From CAG-303 sp034172985 (lineage in GTDB: Bacteria > Bacillota > Clostridia > Lachnospirales > Lachnospiraceae): 19,067 bases of DNA. How positions within the stretch are numbered: position 1 is the stretch's first letter; each line of letters starts with the position of its first letter. The notes below the pieces were generated by a model. That model had not been told where the DNA came from and did no database searches. It was given only the letters and a program-made list of their open reading frames with translations. The stretch lies in contig JAXFDY010000097.1 in assembly GCA_034172985.1 (NCBI GenBank), positions 1-19,067 of the forward strand. Reading direction: 5' to 3'. Both the position numbers and the translations under genes were made by a program. Positions 7,716 through 14,922 of the stretch are shown piece by piece.

Positions 7716-8066
7716 TTATTTCACCACTTTTTCTTTCAATATGCCATGCATTTTTCCTAAATGAAGATAAGCACTTTCTATATGATGAAAATCCTTCCCC
7801 TTAGCTGATGCCCTGGCTATAACTACAATGTCCAGACCACTACTGAACATGTCCTTATTTAATCTATAGCTCTCTCTGATCAATCTGGTAATCCGATGTC
7901 TTACTACGCTGTTTCCTACTTTTTTACTGACTGAAATTCCTAATCTGTTTTCTCCCATACCATTTTCTAAAAGATACATAACGAGATATTTATTTGCGTA
8001 AGATTTACCTGTTCTATAGATTTTCTGAAACTCTTCGTTCTTTTTTATCGAATTAATATTTTTCAC
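7716..8066 (-). CDS. rnpA: Ribonuclease P protein component RnpA
   Basis: RnpA is the protein cofactor that helps the RNase P RNA bind and cleave 5' leaders of pre-tRNAs. With the GTG start at 8066 it has 116 residues, typical of the family. The basic RNR-type signature RLGISVSKKVGNSVVRHRITRLIRE spans residues 41-65, preceded by the leader-binding region KNEEFQKIYRTGKSYAN. The frame can be extended to a TTG at 8078, but that codon has no ribosome-binding site. Its own bases supply GGAG (8076-8073), 6 bases before the GTG, so GTG is preferred. It follows rpmH, separated by a terminator-like hairpin, and is nearly contiguous with yidD. Confidence 0.95.
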   Translation of the reverse strand: MKNINSIKKNEEFQKIYRTGKSYANKYLVMYLLENGMGENRLGISVSKKVGNSVVRHRITRLIRESYRLNKDMFSSGLDIVVIARASAKGKDFHHIESAYLHLGKMHGILKEKVVK

Positions 8067-8100
8067 AACAAACTCCAATTTTTATTCACGATTGGTTCGT

Positions 8101-8136
8101 GCAAAAAGAAGAAAAGACCACAAACAAATGCGGTCT
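8101..8136 (-). terminator. Terminator/attenuator between rpmH and rnpA
   Basis: In the leftward transcript AGACCGCA (8136-8129) pairs with UGUGGUCU (8122-8115): 8 bp with one G-U and a 6-base loop. It is followed at once by UUUUCUUCUUUUU (8114-8102). The structure lies 9 bases after the rpmH stop codon. Because no promoter is evident between it and rnpA, it probably terminates most transcripts, leaving abundant L34 mRNA and a small readthrough supply for rnpA and the rest of the operon. Confidence 0.75.
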
Positions 8137-8144
8137 ATGCTAAT

Positions 8145-8291
8145 CTATGCTGAAATACGCTTTCTTCCTTTTGCTCTTCTTGCAGCTAATACTTTTCTTC
8201 CGTTAGCTGTGCTCATTCTAGCTCTGAAACCATGAACCTTTGCTCTAGCTCTCTTCTTAGGATTATAAGTAACACCCATTGTCTGTCTCAT
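8145..8291 (-). CDS. rpmH: 50S ribosomal protein L34
   Basis: The product is a 48-residue, very basic protein of the large ribosomal subunit. It reads MRQTMGVTYNPKKRAR..., then HGFRARMSTANGRKVLAARR (20-39), and ends KGRKRISA. The PKKRxRxxxHGFRxRM and GRKVLxxRRxKGR motifs identify L34. Most L34 proteins have about 44 residues, which would match an internal ATG at codon 5. However, the AAAGGAGGTG ribosome-binding site, 8 bases upstream of the first ATG, favours the 48-residue form. It is the first gene of the leftward cluster, directly behind a strong promoter and facing the origin. Confidence 0.97.
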   Translation of the reverse strand: MRQTMGVTYNPKKRARAKVHGFRARMSTANGRKVLAARRAKGRKRISA

Positions 8292-8337
8292 TTTCTACAC
8301 CTCCTTTGAATTTAATGTATGTTAAGACATCGTACCC

Positions 8338-8366
8338 ATTATATTCAATAAGATTTTCTTCGTCAA
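8338..8366 (-). promoter_or_regulatory. rpmH operon promoter
   Basis: Read on the minus strand, TTGACG (8366-8361) and TATAAT (8343-8338) are separated by exactly 17 bases: 5/6 and 6/6 matches to a vegetative sigma-factor promoter. Transcription should start near 8331, giving a leader of about 40 bases before rpmH. It points away from oriC. Confidence 0.85.
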
Positions 8367-8395
8367 GTACTATTTTTATTATTTTTGAAGATTTT

Positions 8396-8765
8396 TTCTA
8401 TTTTTTCCCCTTCTATTTATCCACGAAATAAATTTACACGATTCCACAGGGGAATTTATCCACATTTTGTGGATTTCTTGTGGATAAAACTATCATTTTC
8501 AGTATATTAATTCTTCTTTATCCCATATTTTTTCAATCATTTTTTTGAATGTAGAAATCTGTATTATTTTGTATGTGGAAAGGTAGATAAAGTAGATAAA
8601 ATGAGTTATCCACATTTTTTTCAACATTTCCACATTTTTATAACGATATTTTATACATATTGAAAATTCAATGTTTCTTTCTGTCAAGCACAAATTATCC
8701 CTTTCTTTCTCCACACTAAAATTTTATCAAAATATCTTAACTTTCCAGCACTTTTAGAAAAAAGT
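8396..8765. other. oriC: oriC, upstream DnaA-box cluster between rpmH and dnaA
   Basis: This gene-free stretch contains three exact DnaA boxes: 8456-8464 (+), 8479-8487 (-) and 8606-8614 (+). Near-matches are 8417-8425 (TTATCCACG, 8/9), 8707-8715 (TTCTCCACA, 8/9), 8468-8476 (-, 7/9), 8574-8582 (-, 7/9) and 8626-8634 (7/9). A tandem 9-base repeat GTAGATAAA occurs at 8583-8591 and 8592-8600. The setting between rpmH and dnaA is the classic bacterial origin. By analogy with Bacillus, this half would serve DnaA recruitment and dnaA autoregulation. I see no believable coding frame here. Confidence 0.85.
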
Positions 8766-8793
8766 TGAAAAAATCTTTTATTTGTTATAGAAT
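8765..8793 (+). promoter_or_regulatory. dnaA promoter
   Basis: TTGAAA (8765-8770) and TAGAAT (8788-8793), separated by 17 bases, each match the sigma-70-type consensus in 5 of 6 positions. A start near 8800 gives a leader of about 45 bases. DnaA boxes end 50 bases upstream (8707-8715), so bound DnaA could repress or modulate it. Only weak ribosome-binding sequences follow (AAAGG at 8827-8831 and GGA at 8835-8837). Confidence 0.75.
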
Positions 8794-8845
8794 ATTCTAT
8801 ATGATGCCATAATTATCGAATTAGAGAAAGGCTTGGATTTTAATC

Positions 8846-10231
8846 ATGTATAATATAGTAATAAATAAATGGCCAGAAATCTTAAATTACTTTAAAAATG
8901 AGTATGATATCTCTGATGTATCTTTCAATTCATGGATTAAACCTCTTCAGGTATACTCTGTGGATAACGGAATTGTTTCCTTATTATTTGAAAACTCTTC
9001 CATGATTGATTATATAAATAAGAAGTATCATCTTCCGCTGATGGTTTCCATACAGGAAATTACAGGGGAAGAGCTTGATGTGGAATTTATTTCTCCAGGA
9101 GATCTGGATAAAAAAGCAACACCGGATAACCAGCCGTCTGTTGCACCTTCCCAGCCAGCTACTCCTGATACTAATATTCTTACTAATAAAAAACTGGAGG
9201 CAAACTTAAATCCAAATTATACCTTTGACAGCTTTGTCGTAGGTGGCAACAATAACTATGCTCACGCCTATGCGTTAGCAGTTGCTGAATCACCTGCAGT
9301 AATGTATAACCCGTTATTTATCTATGGTGGTGTAGGATTGGGAAAAACTCACTTAATGCATTCGATTGGAAATTTTATCCTTGATAAAAATCCTTCTGCA
9401 AAAGTCAGATGTGTAACCAGTGAAATTTTTACGAATGAGCTGATTAATGCCATTCGTAGTGAAAATCAGTCTGCGATTGTAGAATTCAGAAATAAATATA
9501 GAAATATTGATGTACTATTAATCGATGATATTCAGTTTGTTATCGGTAAAGAACGTTCTCAGGAAGAATTTTTCCATACATTTAATTCTTTATACGAATC
9601 AAACAAACAGATTGTGATTTCTTCCGATAAGCCTCCAAAGGAAATGTCGACCTTGGAAGAACGTTTGAAATCAAGATTTGAGATGGGACTTACCGTTGAC
9701 GTATCTGCCCCTGATTACGAAACAAGAATGGCCATCCTTTTGAAAAAAGCTGAAACAGAAGGCTATAATATAGATAATGAAATTTTTGAATATATTGCAA
9801 ATAATATTAAATCAAACATTCGTGAACTGGAAGGTGCCTTAACCAAAATCGTAGCTTTTTCCAGAGTTTCAAAAACTCCGATTGATTTAAATTTTGCAAA
9901 AGATGTTCTGAAAGATATTATTTCACCTGACTCAAATAAAGAAATAACTCCTGAGTTAATTATTAATACAGTGGCAGAACATTTTAATTTATCACCTTCC
10001 GATCTGGCATCAAAAATTAAGAGCCAGGATATTGTATTTCCACGACAGATTGCTATGTATCTCTGCCGTCATCATACCACAGCTTCTTTAAAAGTGATTG
10101 GTACCCTTCTTGGTCGAAAGGATCATACGACTGTTATGCATGCCATTGAAAAAATCGAAAGTGAAGTAAAAAGTAATGAGTCAACAAAAAATACGGTTGA
10201 AATCATTCGAAAGAAGATTATCCCCAATTAA
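8846..10231 (+). CDS. dnaA: Chromosomal replication initiator protein DnaA
   Basis: DnaA is the AAA+ ATPase that binds DnaA boxes at oriC, melts the origin and loads the helicase. The 461-residue protein has domain I (about 1-85, with SFNSWIKPL), a Pro/Thr/Ser-rich linker domain II (about 86-120), and an AAA+ domain III beginning NPNYTFDSFVVGGNNNYAHA. Walker A is GGVGLGKTH (161-169), Walker B LLIDDIQF (224-231), box VII EERLKSRFEMG (271-281) and sensor II NIRELEGAL (324-332). Domain IV carries the DNA-binding signature RHHTTASLKVIGTLLGRKDHTTVMHA (408-433). The start is the first ATG after the promoter, with a poor ribosome-binding site. The first part of the coding sequence contains an exact DnaA box. 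Confidence 0.98.
   Translation: MYNIVINKWPEILNYFKNEYDISDVSFNSWIKPLQVYSVDNGIVSLLFENSSMIDYINKKYHLPLMVSIQEITGEELDVEFISPGDLDKKATPDNQPSVAPSQPATPDTNILTNKKLEANLNPNYTFDSFVVGGNNNYAHAYALAVAESPAVMYNPLFIYGGVGLGKTHLMHSIGNFILDKNPSAKVRCVTSEIFTNELINAIRSENQSAIVEFRNKYRNIDVLLIDDIQFVIGKERSQEEFFHTFNSLYESNKQIVISSDKPPKEMSTLEERLKSRFEMGLTVDVSAPDYETRMAILLKKAETEGYNIDNEIFEYIANNIKSNIRELEGALTKIVAFSRVSKTPIDLNFAKDVLKDIISPDSNKEITPELIINTVAEHFNLSPSDLASKIKSQDIVFPRQIAMYLCRHHTTASLKVIGTLLGRKDHTTVMHAIEKIESEVKSNESTKNTVEIIRKKIIPN
8959..8967 (-). promoter_or_regulatory. Exact DnaA box inside the dnaA coding sequence
   Basis: TGTGGATAA, an exact match on the minus strand, lies 113 bases into dnaA (codons 38-41). It could be part of DnaA autoregulation or simply chance. 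A second near-match, TTATCCCCA (8/9), overlaps the end of the gene at 10218-10226. Confidence 0.5.
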
Positions 10232-10519
10232 TTTCTGACTTACACAAAATGTGGACAAGTTATCCACATAAATTCACTTTACAAGGTTTCTGAATGTTGA
10301 AAACTTTTTATTAAAAAAACACATTTTTTATCAAATGTGAATAACTTTCTATTTTTTCACATACTAAAAATTTTTATCAACATGGTTTTCAAACTTCTGA
10401 AATATTGATTTTTCCGGGTTGAGAATGGATTTCAACATTTTCACACCCTATATTATTACTACGACGATCATTTAAATTATATATTTATATATGGAAAACA
10501 CGGAAAGGAGCATTTACAC
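10232..10519. other. oriC: oriC, downstream part with DnaA boxes, DnaA-trio-like triplets and A+T-rich unwinding element
   Basis: This 288-base gap between dnaA and dnaN begins with an inverted pair of DnaA boxes: TGTGGACAA at 10250-10258 (8/9, -) and an exact TTATCCACA at 10260-10268 (+), one base apart. Further near-matches are TGTGAATAA at 10336-10344 (-, 8/9) and TTATCAACA at 10374-10382 (8/9). At the right end a degenerate box (ATTTTCACA, 10437-10445) is followed by CCC, then TTA-TTA-CTA triplets (10453-10461), then a stretch of only A and T (10471-10491). That order matches the Bacillus basal unwinding system, making this the likely melting site. The dnaN ribosome-binding site GGAG (10507-10510) follows. 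Confidence 0.8.
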
Positions 10520-11629
10520 ATGCATTTAGTTTTCAACAAATCAAACTTACTTCAATCTATTAATATTGTTTTAAAAGCAGTTCCGTCAAGAACTACGATG
10601 CCTATTTTAGAATGTATCCTTATCGATGCTTCAACAAATGTAATTAAATTTACATCTAATGATACAGAGCTTGCTATAGAAACAATTGTGGAAGGTGATA
10701 TTATTTCCAATGGTGTTGTTGCCATTGATGCTAAAATTTTTTCTGAGATCATAAGAAAATTACCTGATAGTGAGATTTCTATTACTACAGATGAGAATTT
10801 TAAAACAACAATTACCTGTGAAAAAGCAACCTTTACTATCGCTGGTAAATCAGGAGACGATTTTGCTTATCTTCCATCAATTGAAAAAAGCAAATTTATA
10901 TATCTTTCCCAGTTTTCTTTAAAAGAATTAATCCGCCAGACAATTTTCTCTATCGCAGATAATGATACAAATAAATTAATGACAGGGGAGTTATTTGAAG
11001 TAAAGGGAAATCTTCTTACCGTGATTGCATTAGACGGACATAGAATCTCTATGAGAAAATTAGAATTAAAAGATTCGTTCGATAATATGAAAGTCATTGT
11101 TCCGGGAAAAACATTAAATGAAGTGAGTAAAATCCTTACCGGTGGTACTGATTCGGATGTTCGCATTTTCTTTGAATCAAACCTGATTGCCTTTGAATTT
11201 GATAACACAATTGTTGTTTCACGATTGATCGATGGTGAATATTTTAAGGTAGAACAGATGATTTCAAGTAATTTCGATACCATTGTTAATATTAATAAAA
11301 AAGAATTTCTTGATTGTATTGATCGATCTACACTTCTTGTCAAGGAAGGGGATAAAAAACCAATTATTATTAATATTACAGAAAATGAACTTGAATTAAA
11401 GATCTCTTCATTACTGGGTTCTATGAATGAACATATTGCTATTGAAAAAGACGGAAAAGATATCATGATTGGATTTAATCCGAAATTCCTCATGGATGCC
11501 TTGAAGGTGATTGATGAAGAAAAAGTAGATATATATCTTGTAAATCCAAAGGCTCCATGTGTAATTAAGAATGAGGATGAAAGTTATATATATCTTATTC
11601 TTCCTGTTAATTTTAATGCTGCATATTAA
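10520..11629 (+). CDS. dnaN: DNA polymerase III beta subunit (sliding clamp)
   Basis: DnaN forms the ring-shaped homodimer that tethers replicative polymerase and other factors to DNA. The 369-residue length and three-domain repeat structure are normal. The start MHLVFNKSNLLQSINIVLKAVPSRTTMPILECILIDA is characteristic of the N-terminal domain. LDGHRISMRKLE marks the middle domain and YLILPVNF the C-terminal segment near the partner-binding pocket. GGAG sits 9 bases before the ATG. It follows dnaA across the origin element and leads the co-oriented dnaN-yaaA-recF-gyrB-gyrA series. I find no strong separate promoter in the gap, so transcription from the dnaA promoter probably contributes. Confidence 0.97.
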   Translation: MHLVFNKSNLLQSINIVLKAVPSRTTMPILECILIDASTNVIKFTSNDTELAIETIVEGDIISNGVVAIDAKIFSEIIRKLPDSEISITTDENFKTTITCEKATFTIAGKSGDDFAYLPSIEKSKFIYLSQFSLKELIRQTIFSIADNDTNKLMTGELFEVKGNLLTVIALDGHRISMRKLELKDSFDNMKVIVPGKTLNEVSKILTGGTDSDVRIFFESNLIAFEFDNTIVVSRLIDGEYFKVEQMISSNFDTIVNINKKEFLDCIDRSTLLVKEGDKKPIIINITENELELKISSLLGSMNEHIAIEKDGKDIMIGFNPKFLMDALKVIDEEKVDIYLVNPKAPCVIKNEDESYIYLILPVNFNAAY

Positions 11630-11656
11630 TTTATCTGATCAGAAGCAGGAGGTATC

Positions 11657-11866
11657 ATGGAAACAATAAAGTTAAGAGATGAGTTTATCAAATTAGGACA
11701 GGCACTAAAAGCTGCAGGCCTTGTAGAATCAGGAGTAGATGCGAAGTTTGTGATTCAGGACGGATTGGTTAAAGTAAATGGGGCTGTGGAAACACAGCGT
11801 GGAAAAAAGCTTTATGATGGCGATGTAGTCGAATTTGAAAATGAAAAAATAGTAATTAAAAAATAA
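11657..11866 (+). CDS. yaaA: S4-domain RNA-binding protein, YaaA/RlbA type
   Basis: A 69-residue protein consisting almost entirely of an S4 RNA-binding fold: LGQALKAAGLVESGVDAKFVIQDGLVKVNG (13-42), then ETQRGKKLYDGDVVEF. The equivalent Bacillus gene lies at the same place between dnaN and recF and has been linked to large ribosomal subunit assembly; that role here is by homology. AGGAGG is only 4 bases before the ATG. The gene lies 27 bases after dnaN and just before recF, so it is clearly part of the operon. Confidence 0.92.
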   Translation: METIKLRDEFIKLGQALKAAGLVESGVDAKFVIQDGLVKVNGAVETQRGKKLYDGDVVEFENEKIVIKK

Positions 11867-11880
11867 TTAGGAGTTTTTTG

Positions 11881-12978
11881 ATGTATATCAAATCATTGGA
11901 ATTAAATAATTTTCGTAATTATGATAATCTAAATATTATGTTTGATAAAAATACAAATATTCTTTATGGTGATAATGCCCAGGGAAAGACAAATGTTCTG
12001 GAAGCAATCTATATTGCTTCCACCACAAAGTCACACAGGGGAAACAAAGATAAAGAGATTATTATGTTTGAACATGAGGAAGCTCATATTAAATTAATGG
12101 TTGAAAAGCACCAGGTTCCAATTCGAATTGATATGCATCTGAAAAAAAATAAAGCGAAGGGAATTGCAATTAATGGAATTCCCATAAAAAAAGCCAGTGA
12201 ATTATTTGGTGTTTTGAATGTGGTGTTTTTTTCGCCGGAAGATTTAAATATTATAAAAAATGGTCCGGCTGAACGAAGAAGATTTATTGATATGGAATTA
12301 TGCCAGCTGGATAAAATGTACGTCAGCAGTCTGATCCATTATAATAAAATTCTGAATCAGAGAAATAAGCTACTGAAAGATTTATCATTTTCACATAATA
12401 GGGATTTAGAAGAAACGCTGGATATTTGGGACAGACAGCTTGCAGAATATGGAGAACAGGTTATTTTAAGGCGGGAAATGTTTATTCGGGAGCTGAATGA
12501 GATTATTTATGATATTCATGGAAATATTACAAATAAAACAGAGCACTTATTACTCCATTATGAGCCAAATGTACCAAAAAATCAGCTTTATGAAGAATTA
12601 GTGAAATGCAGGGATAAAGATTTGCGTTTTGGAAGTACGACAAAAGGGCCTCACAGAGATGATATGGGCTTTTATAATCATGGAATAGATATCCGTAAAT
12701 ATGGAAGTCAGGGTCAGCAAAGAACAGCGGCACTATCATTGAAATTATCAGAGATTCATCTTGTCAGGGATTTAATTAAAGACTTACCGGTACTATTGCT
12801 GGATGATGTATTATCAGAATTAGATAGCAGCAGACAAAAACATCTTCTTGATGGAATTGAAGGAGTGCAGACGATTATTACCTGCACCGGTTTAGATGAA
12901 TTTATTGAAAATAGATTTCAGGTAAATAGTATATACAAAGTGACAGACGGAAAAATAGAAAGGAGCAGCAATGAGTAA
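11881..12978 (+). CDS. recF: DNA replication and repair protein RecF
   Basis: RecF is an SMC/ABC-like ATPase that, with RecO and RecR, loads RecA onto gapped DNA. The 365-residue product has Walker A GDNAQGKTN (30-38) in the context NILYGDNAQGKTNVLEAIY, the ABC signature GSQGQQR (275-281) and Walker B VLLLDDVLSELD (304-315). The motif FGSTTKGPHRDDM (250-262) is also typical. A TTG at 11878 is in frame, but the ATG at 11881 is better placed, 7 bases after AGGAG (11869-11873). The end overlaps gyrB by 8 bases, so translation is probably coupled. Confidence 0.97.
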   Translation: MYIKSLELNNFRNYDNLNIMFDKNTNILYGDNAQGKTNVLEAIYIASTTKSHRGNKDKEIIMFEHEEAHIKLMVEKHQVPIRIDMHLKKNKAKGIAINGIPIKKASELFGVLNVVFFSPEDLNIIKNGPAERRRFIDMELCQLDKMYVSSLIHYNKILNQRNKLLKDLSFSHNRDLEETLDIWDRQLAEYGEQVILRREMFIRELNEIIYDIHGNITNKTEHLLLHYEPNVPKNQLYEELVKCRDKDLRFGSTTKGPHRDDMGFYNHGIDIRKYGSQGQQRTAALSLKLSEIHLVRDLIKDLPVLLLDDVLSELDSSRQKHLLDGIEGVQTIITCTGLDEFIENRFQVNSIYKVTDGKIERSSNE

Positions 12979-14905
12979 TAATAATAACAACAATTACGGT
13001 GGTGATCAGATTCAGATATTAGAGGGACTGGAAGCCGTAAGAAAAAGACCGGGAATGTATATCGGCAGTACCTCGTCAAAGGGGCTTCACCACCTGGTAT
13101 ATGAAATTGTCGATAATGCAGTAGATGAAGCACTGGCCGGATACTGCTCCACTATCGAGGTTGATATCAATGAAGGAGATATCATTACTGTAAAGGACGA
13201 CGGAAGAGGAATACCGGTGGATATCAATACAAAGACCGGAAAACCTGCAGTGGAAGTTGTTTTTACAATTCTTCATGCAGGAGGAAAATTCGGCGGTGGC
13301 GGATATAAAGTTTCAGGAGGTCTGCATGGTGTAGGTGCTTCTGTTGTAAATGCCTTGTCTGAGTGGCTGGAAGTAAAGGTATGTCGTAACGGAAAAGTAC
13401 ATTTTCAGCGTTATGAGAGAGGACATGTCATAGAGCCTTTGAAAGTCATAGGAGATTGTGATCCAGAATTTACAGGTACTTTAGTAACATTTAAGCCAGA
13501 TGCAAAAATCTTTGAAGATACCGTATATGATTTTGAAACTTTAAAGACCCGTCTCAGAGAAACTGCATTCCTGACAAAAGGATTAAAAATTATTCTCAGG
13601 GATAATAGGGAAAATGAAGAGAAACAGGAAAGGATCTTTCACTATGAAGGAGGTATCAAAGAATTTGTTACTTACCTGAATAAAGGGAAAGAACCTCTTT
13701 TTGAACAGGTGATTTATTGCGAAGGAATGAGAGATAGTATTTATGTAGAAGTGGCAATGCAGCATAATGATTCTTATACAGAAAATATATACTCATTTGT
13801 AAATAATATTGTTACACCTGAAGGTGGAACACATCTGGAAGGGTTTAAAAGGGCAATTACAAAGACATTTAATGATTATGCCAGAACAAATAAGCTGTTA
13901 AAAGACAGTGAACAGAATCTTTCAGGAGAAGATATTCGTGAAGGACTAACTGCCATTATCAGTATCAAGATACCAGAGCCTCAGTTTGAAGGTCAGACAA
14001 AGCAAAAATTAGGAAACAGTGAAGCGAGAACTGCTGTAGATAGTGTGGTAAGTGAGCAGTTAAAATATTTTCTTGAGCAGAATCCACAGGTAGCAAGAAG
14101 TATCTGTGAAAAGTCTATTCTTGCACAACGGGCAAGGGATGCAGCAAGAAAGGCAAGAGATCTTACAAGAAGCAGAAAAACTGCTTTGGATGGAAATGGT
14201 CTTCCGGGAAAACTTGCAGATTGTTCTGATAAAAATCCGGCTAATTGTGAGATTTTTATTGTAGAGGGAGATTCTGCCGGTGGTTCAGCAAAAACTGCAA
14301 GAAGCAGAGCGACTCAGGCAATCCTTCCGTTAAGAGGAAAAATTTTAAATGTAGAAAAGGCCAGATTGGACAGAATTTTGGGCAATGCAGAAATTAAGGC
14401 CATGATTACTGCATTTGGTACAGGTATTCATGAGGATTTTGATATTGAAAAATTGAGATATGATAAAATTATTATTATGACGGATGCCGATGTGGATGGG
14501 GCTCATATTGCTACATTATTGTTGACATTTTTATATCGTTTTATGCCAATGCTGATAAAAACAGGGCATGTGTATCTGGCAACCCCACCATTGTATCAGG
14601 TAACAAAAAATAAGAAAGTGTGGTATGCTTATTCTGATGAAGAACTGAATAATATTCTTATGGAAATCGGAAGAGATAATAACAATAAAATTCAAAGATA
14701 CAAAGGATTAGGAGAGATGGATGCCGACCAGTTATGGGAGACAACTATGGATCCGAAAACACGAATACTGAAGAAAGTGCAGTATGATGAGAATTTTAAA
14801 TCTGAAATAGACCTGACATTTACCACATTGATGGGAGATCAGGTAGAACCAAGACGTGAGTTTATTGAAAATAATGCAAAATTCGCGAAAAACTTGGATG
14901 TATAG
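12971..14905 (+). CDS. gyrB: DNA gyrase subunit B
   Basis: GyrB supplies the ATPase of gyrase, which introduces negative supercoils and relieves positive supercoils ahead of forks. The 644 residues match Gram-positive GyrB. The GHKL ATPase domain has YEIVDNAVDEA with catalytic Glu45 and Asn49, DDGRGIPV (76-83) and the ATP-lid region GGKFGGGGYKVSGGLHGVGASVVNA (104-128). The transducer follows. The TOPRIM domain has EGDSAGG (432-438), PLRGKILNVEKA and the metal-binding DADVDG (505-510). QRYKGLGEM (575-583) is in the tail. A run of six Asn near the N-terminus (residues 3-8) precedes the conserved GGDQIQILEGLEAVRKRPGMYIG. GGAG is 5 bases before the ATG, inside the recF end. Confidence 0.98.
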   Translation: MSNNNNNNYGGDQIQILEGLEAVRKRPGMYIGSTSSKGLHHLVYEIVDNAVDEALAGYCSTIEVDINEGDIITVKDDGRGIPVDINTKTGKPAVEVVFTILHAGGKFGGGGYKVSGGLHGVGASVVNALSEWLEVKVCRNGKVHFQRYERGHVIEPLKVIGDCDPEFTGTLVTFKPDAKIFEDTVYDFETLKTRLRETAFLTKGLKIILRDNRENEEKQERIFHYEGGIKEFVTYLNKGKEPLFEQVIYCEGMRDSIYVEVAMQHNDSYTENIYSFVNNIVTPEGGTHLEGFKRAITKTFNDYARTNKLLKDSEQNLSGEDIREGLTAIISIKIPEPQFEGQTKQKLGNSEARTAVDSVVSEQLKYFLEQNPQVARSICEKSILAQRARDAARKARDLTRSRKTALDGNGLPGKLADCSDKNPANCEIFIVEGDSAGGSAKTARSRATQAILPLRGKILNVEKARLDRILGNAEIKAMITAFGTGIHEDFDIEKLRYDKIIIMTDADVDGAHIATLLLTFLYRFMPMLIKTGHVYLATPPLYQVTKNKKVWYAYSDEELNNILMEIGRDNNNKIQRYKGLGEMDADQLWETTMDPKTRILKKVQYDENFKSEIDLTFTTLMGDQVEPRREFIENNAKFAKNLDV

Positions 14906-14922
14906 AAGGGAGGAAGAAATAA

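Noticed and set aside
8499..8714. 71-codon minus-strand frame in the origin
   Set aside because: It overlaps the DnaA boxes, has low-complexity A+T-rich codons and no ribosome-binding site; an origin element explains the region better.
10250..10268. Inverted repeat after dnaA considered as a terminator
   Set aside because: It is made of two opposed DnaA boxes and no U-run follows; binding-site function is more likely.
10867..11493. 208-codon open frame on the minus strand inside dnaN
   Set aside because: It lies entirely antisense to a well-supported clamp gene, has no ribosome-binding site or recognisable motif, and its composition is that of a complement shadow.
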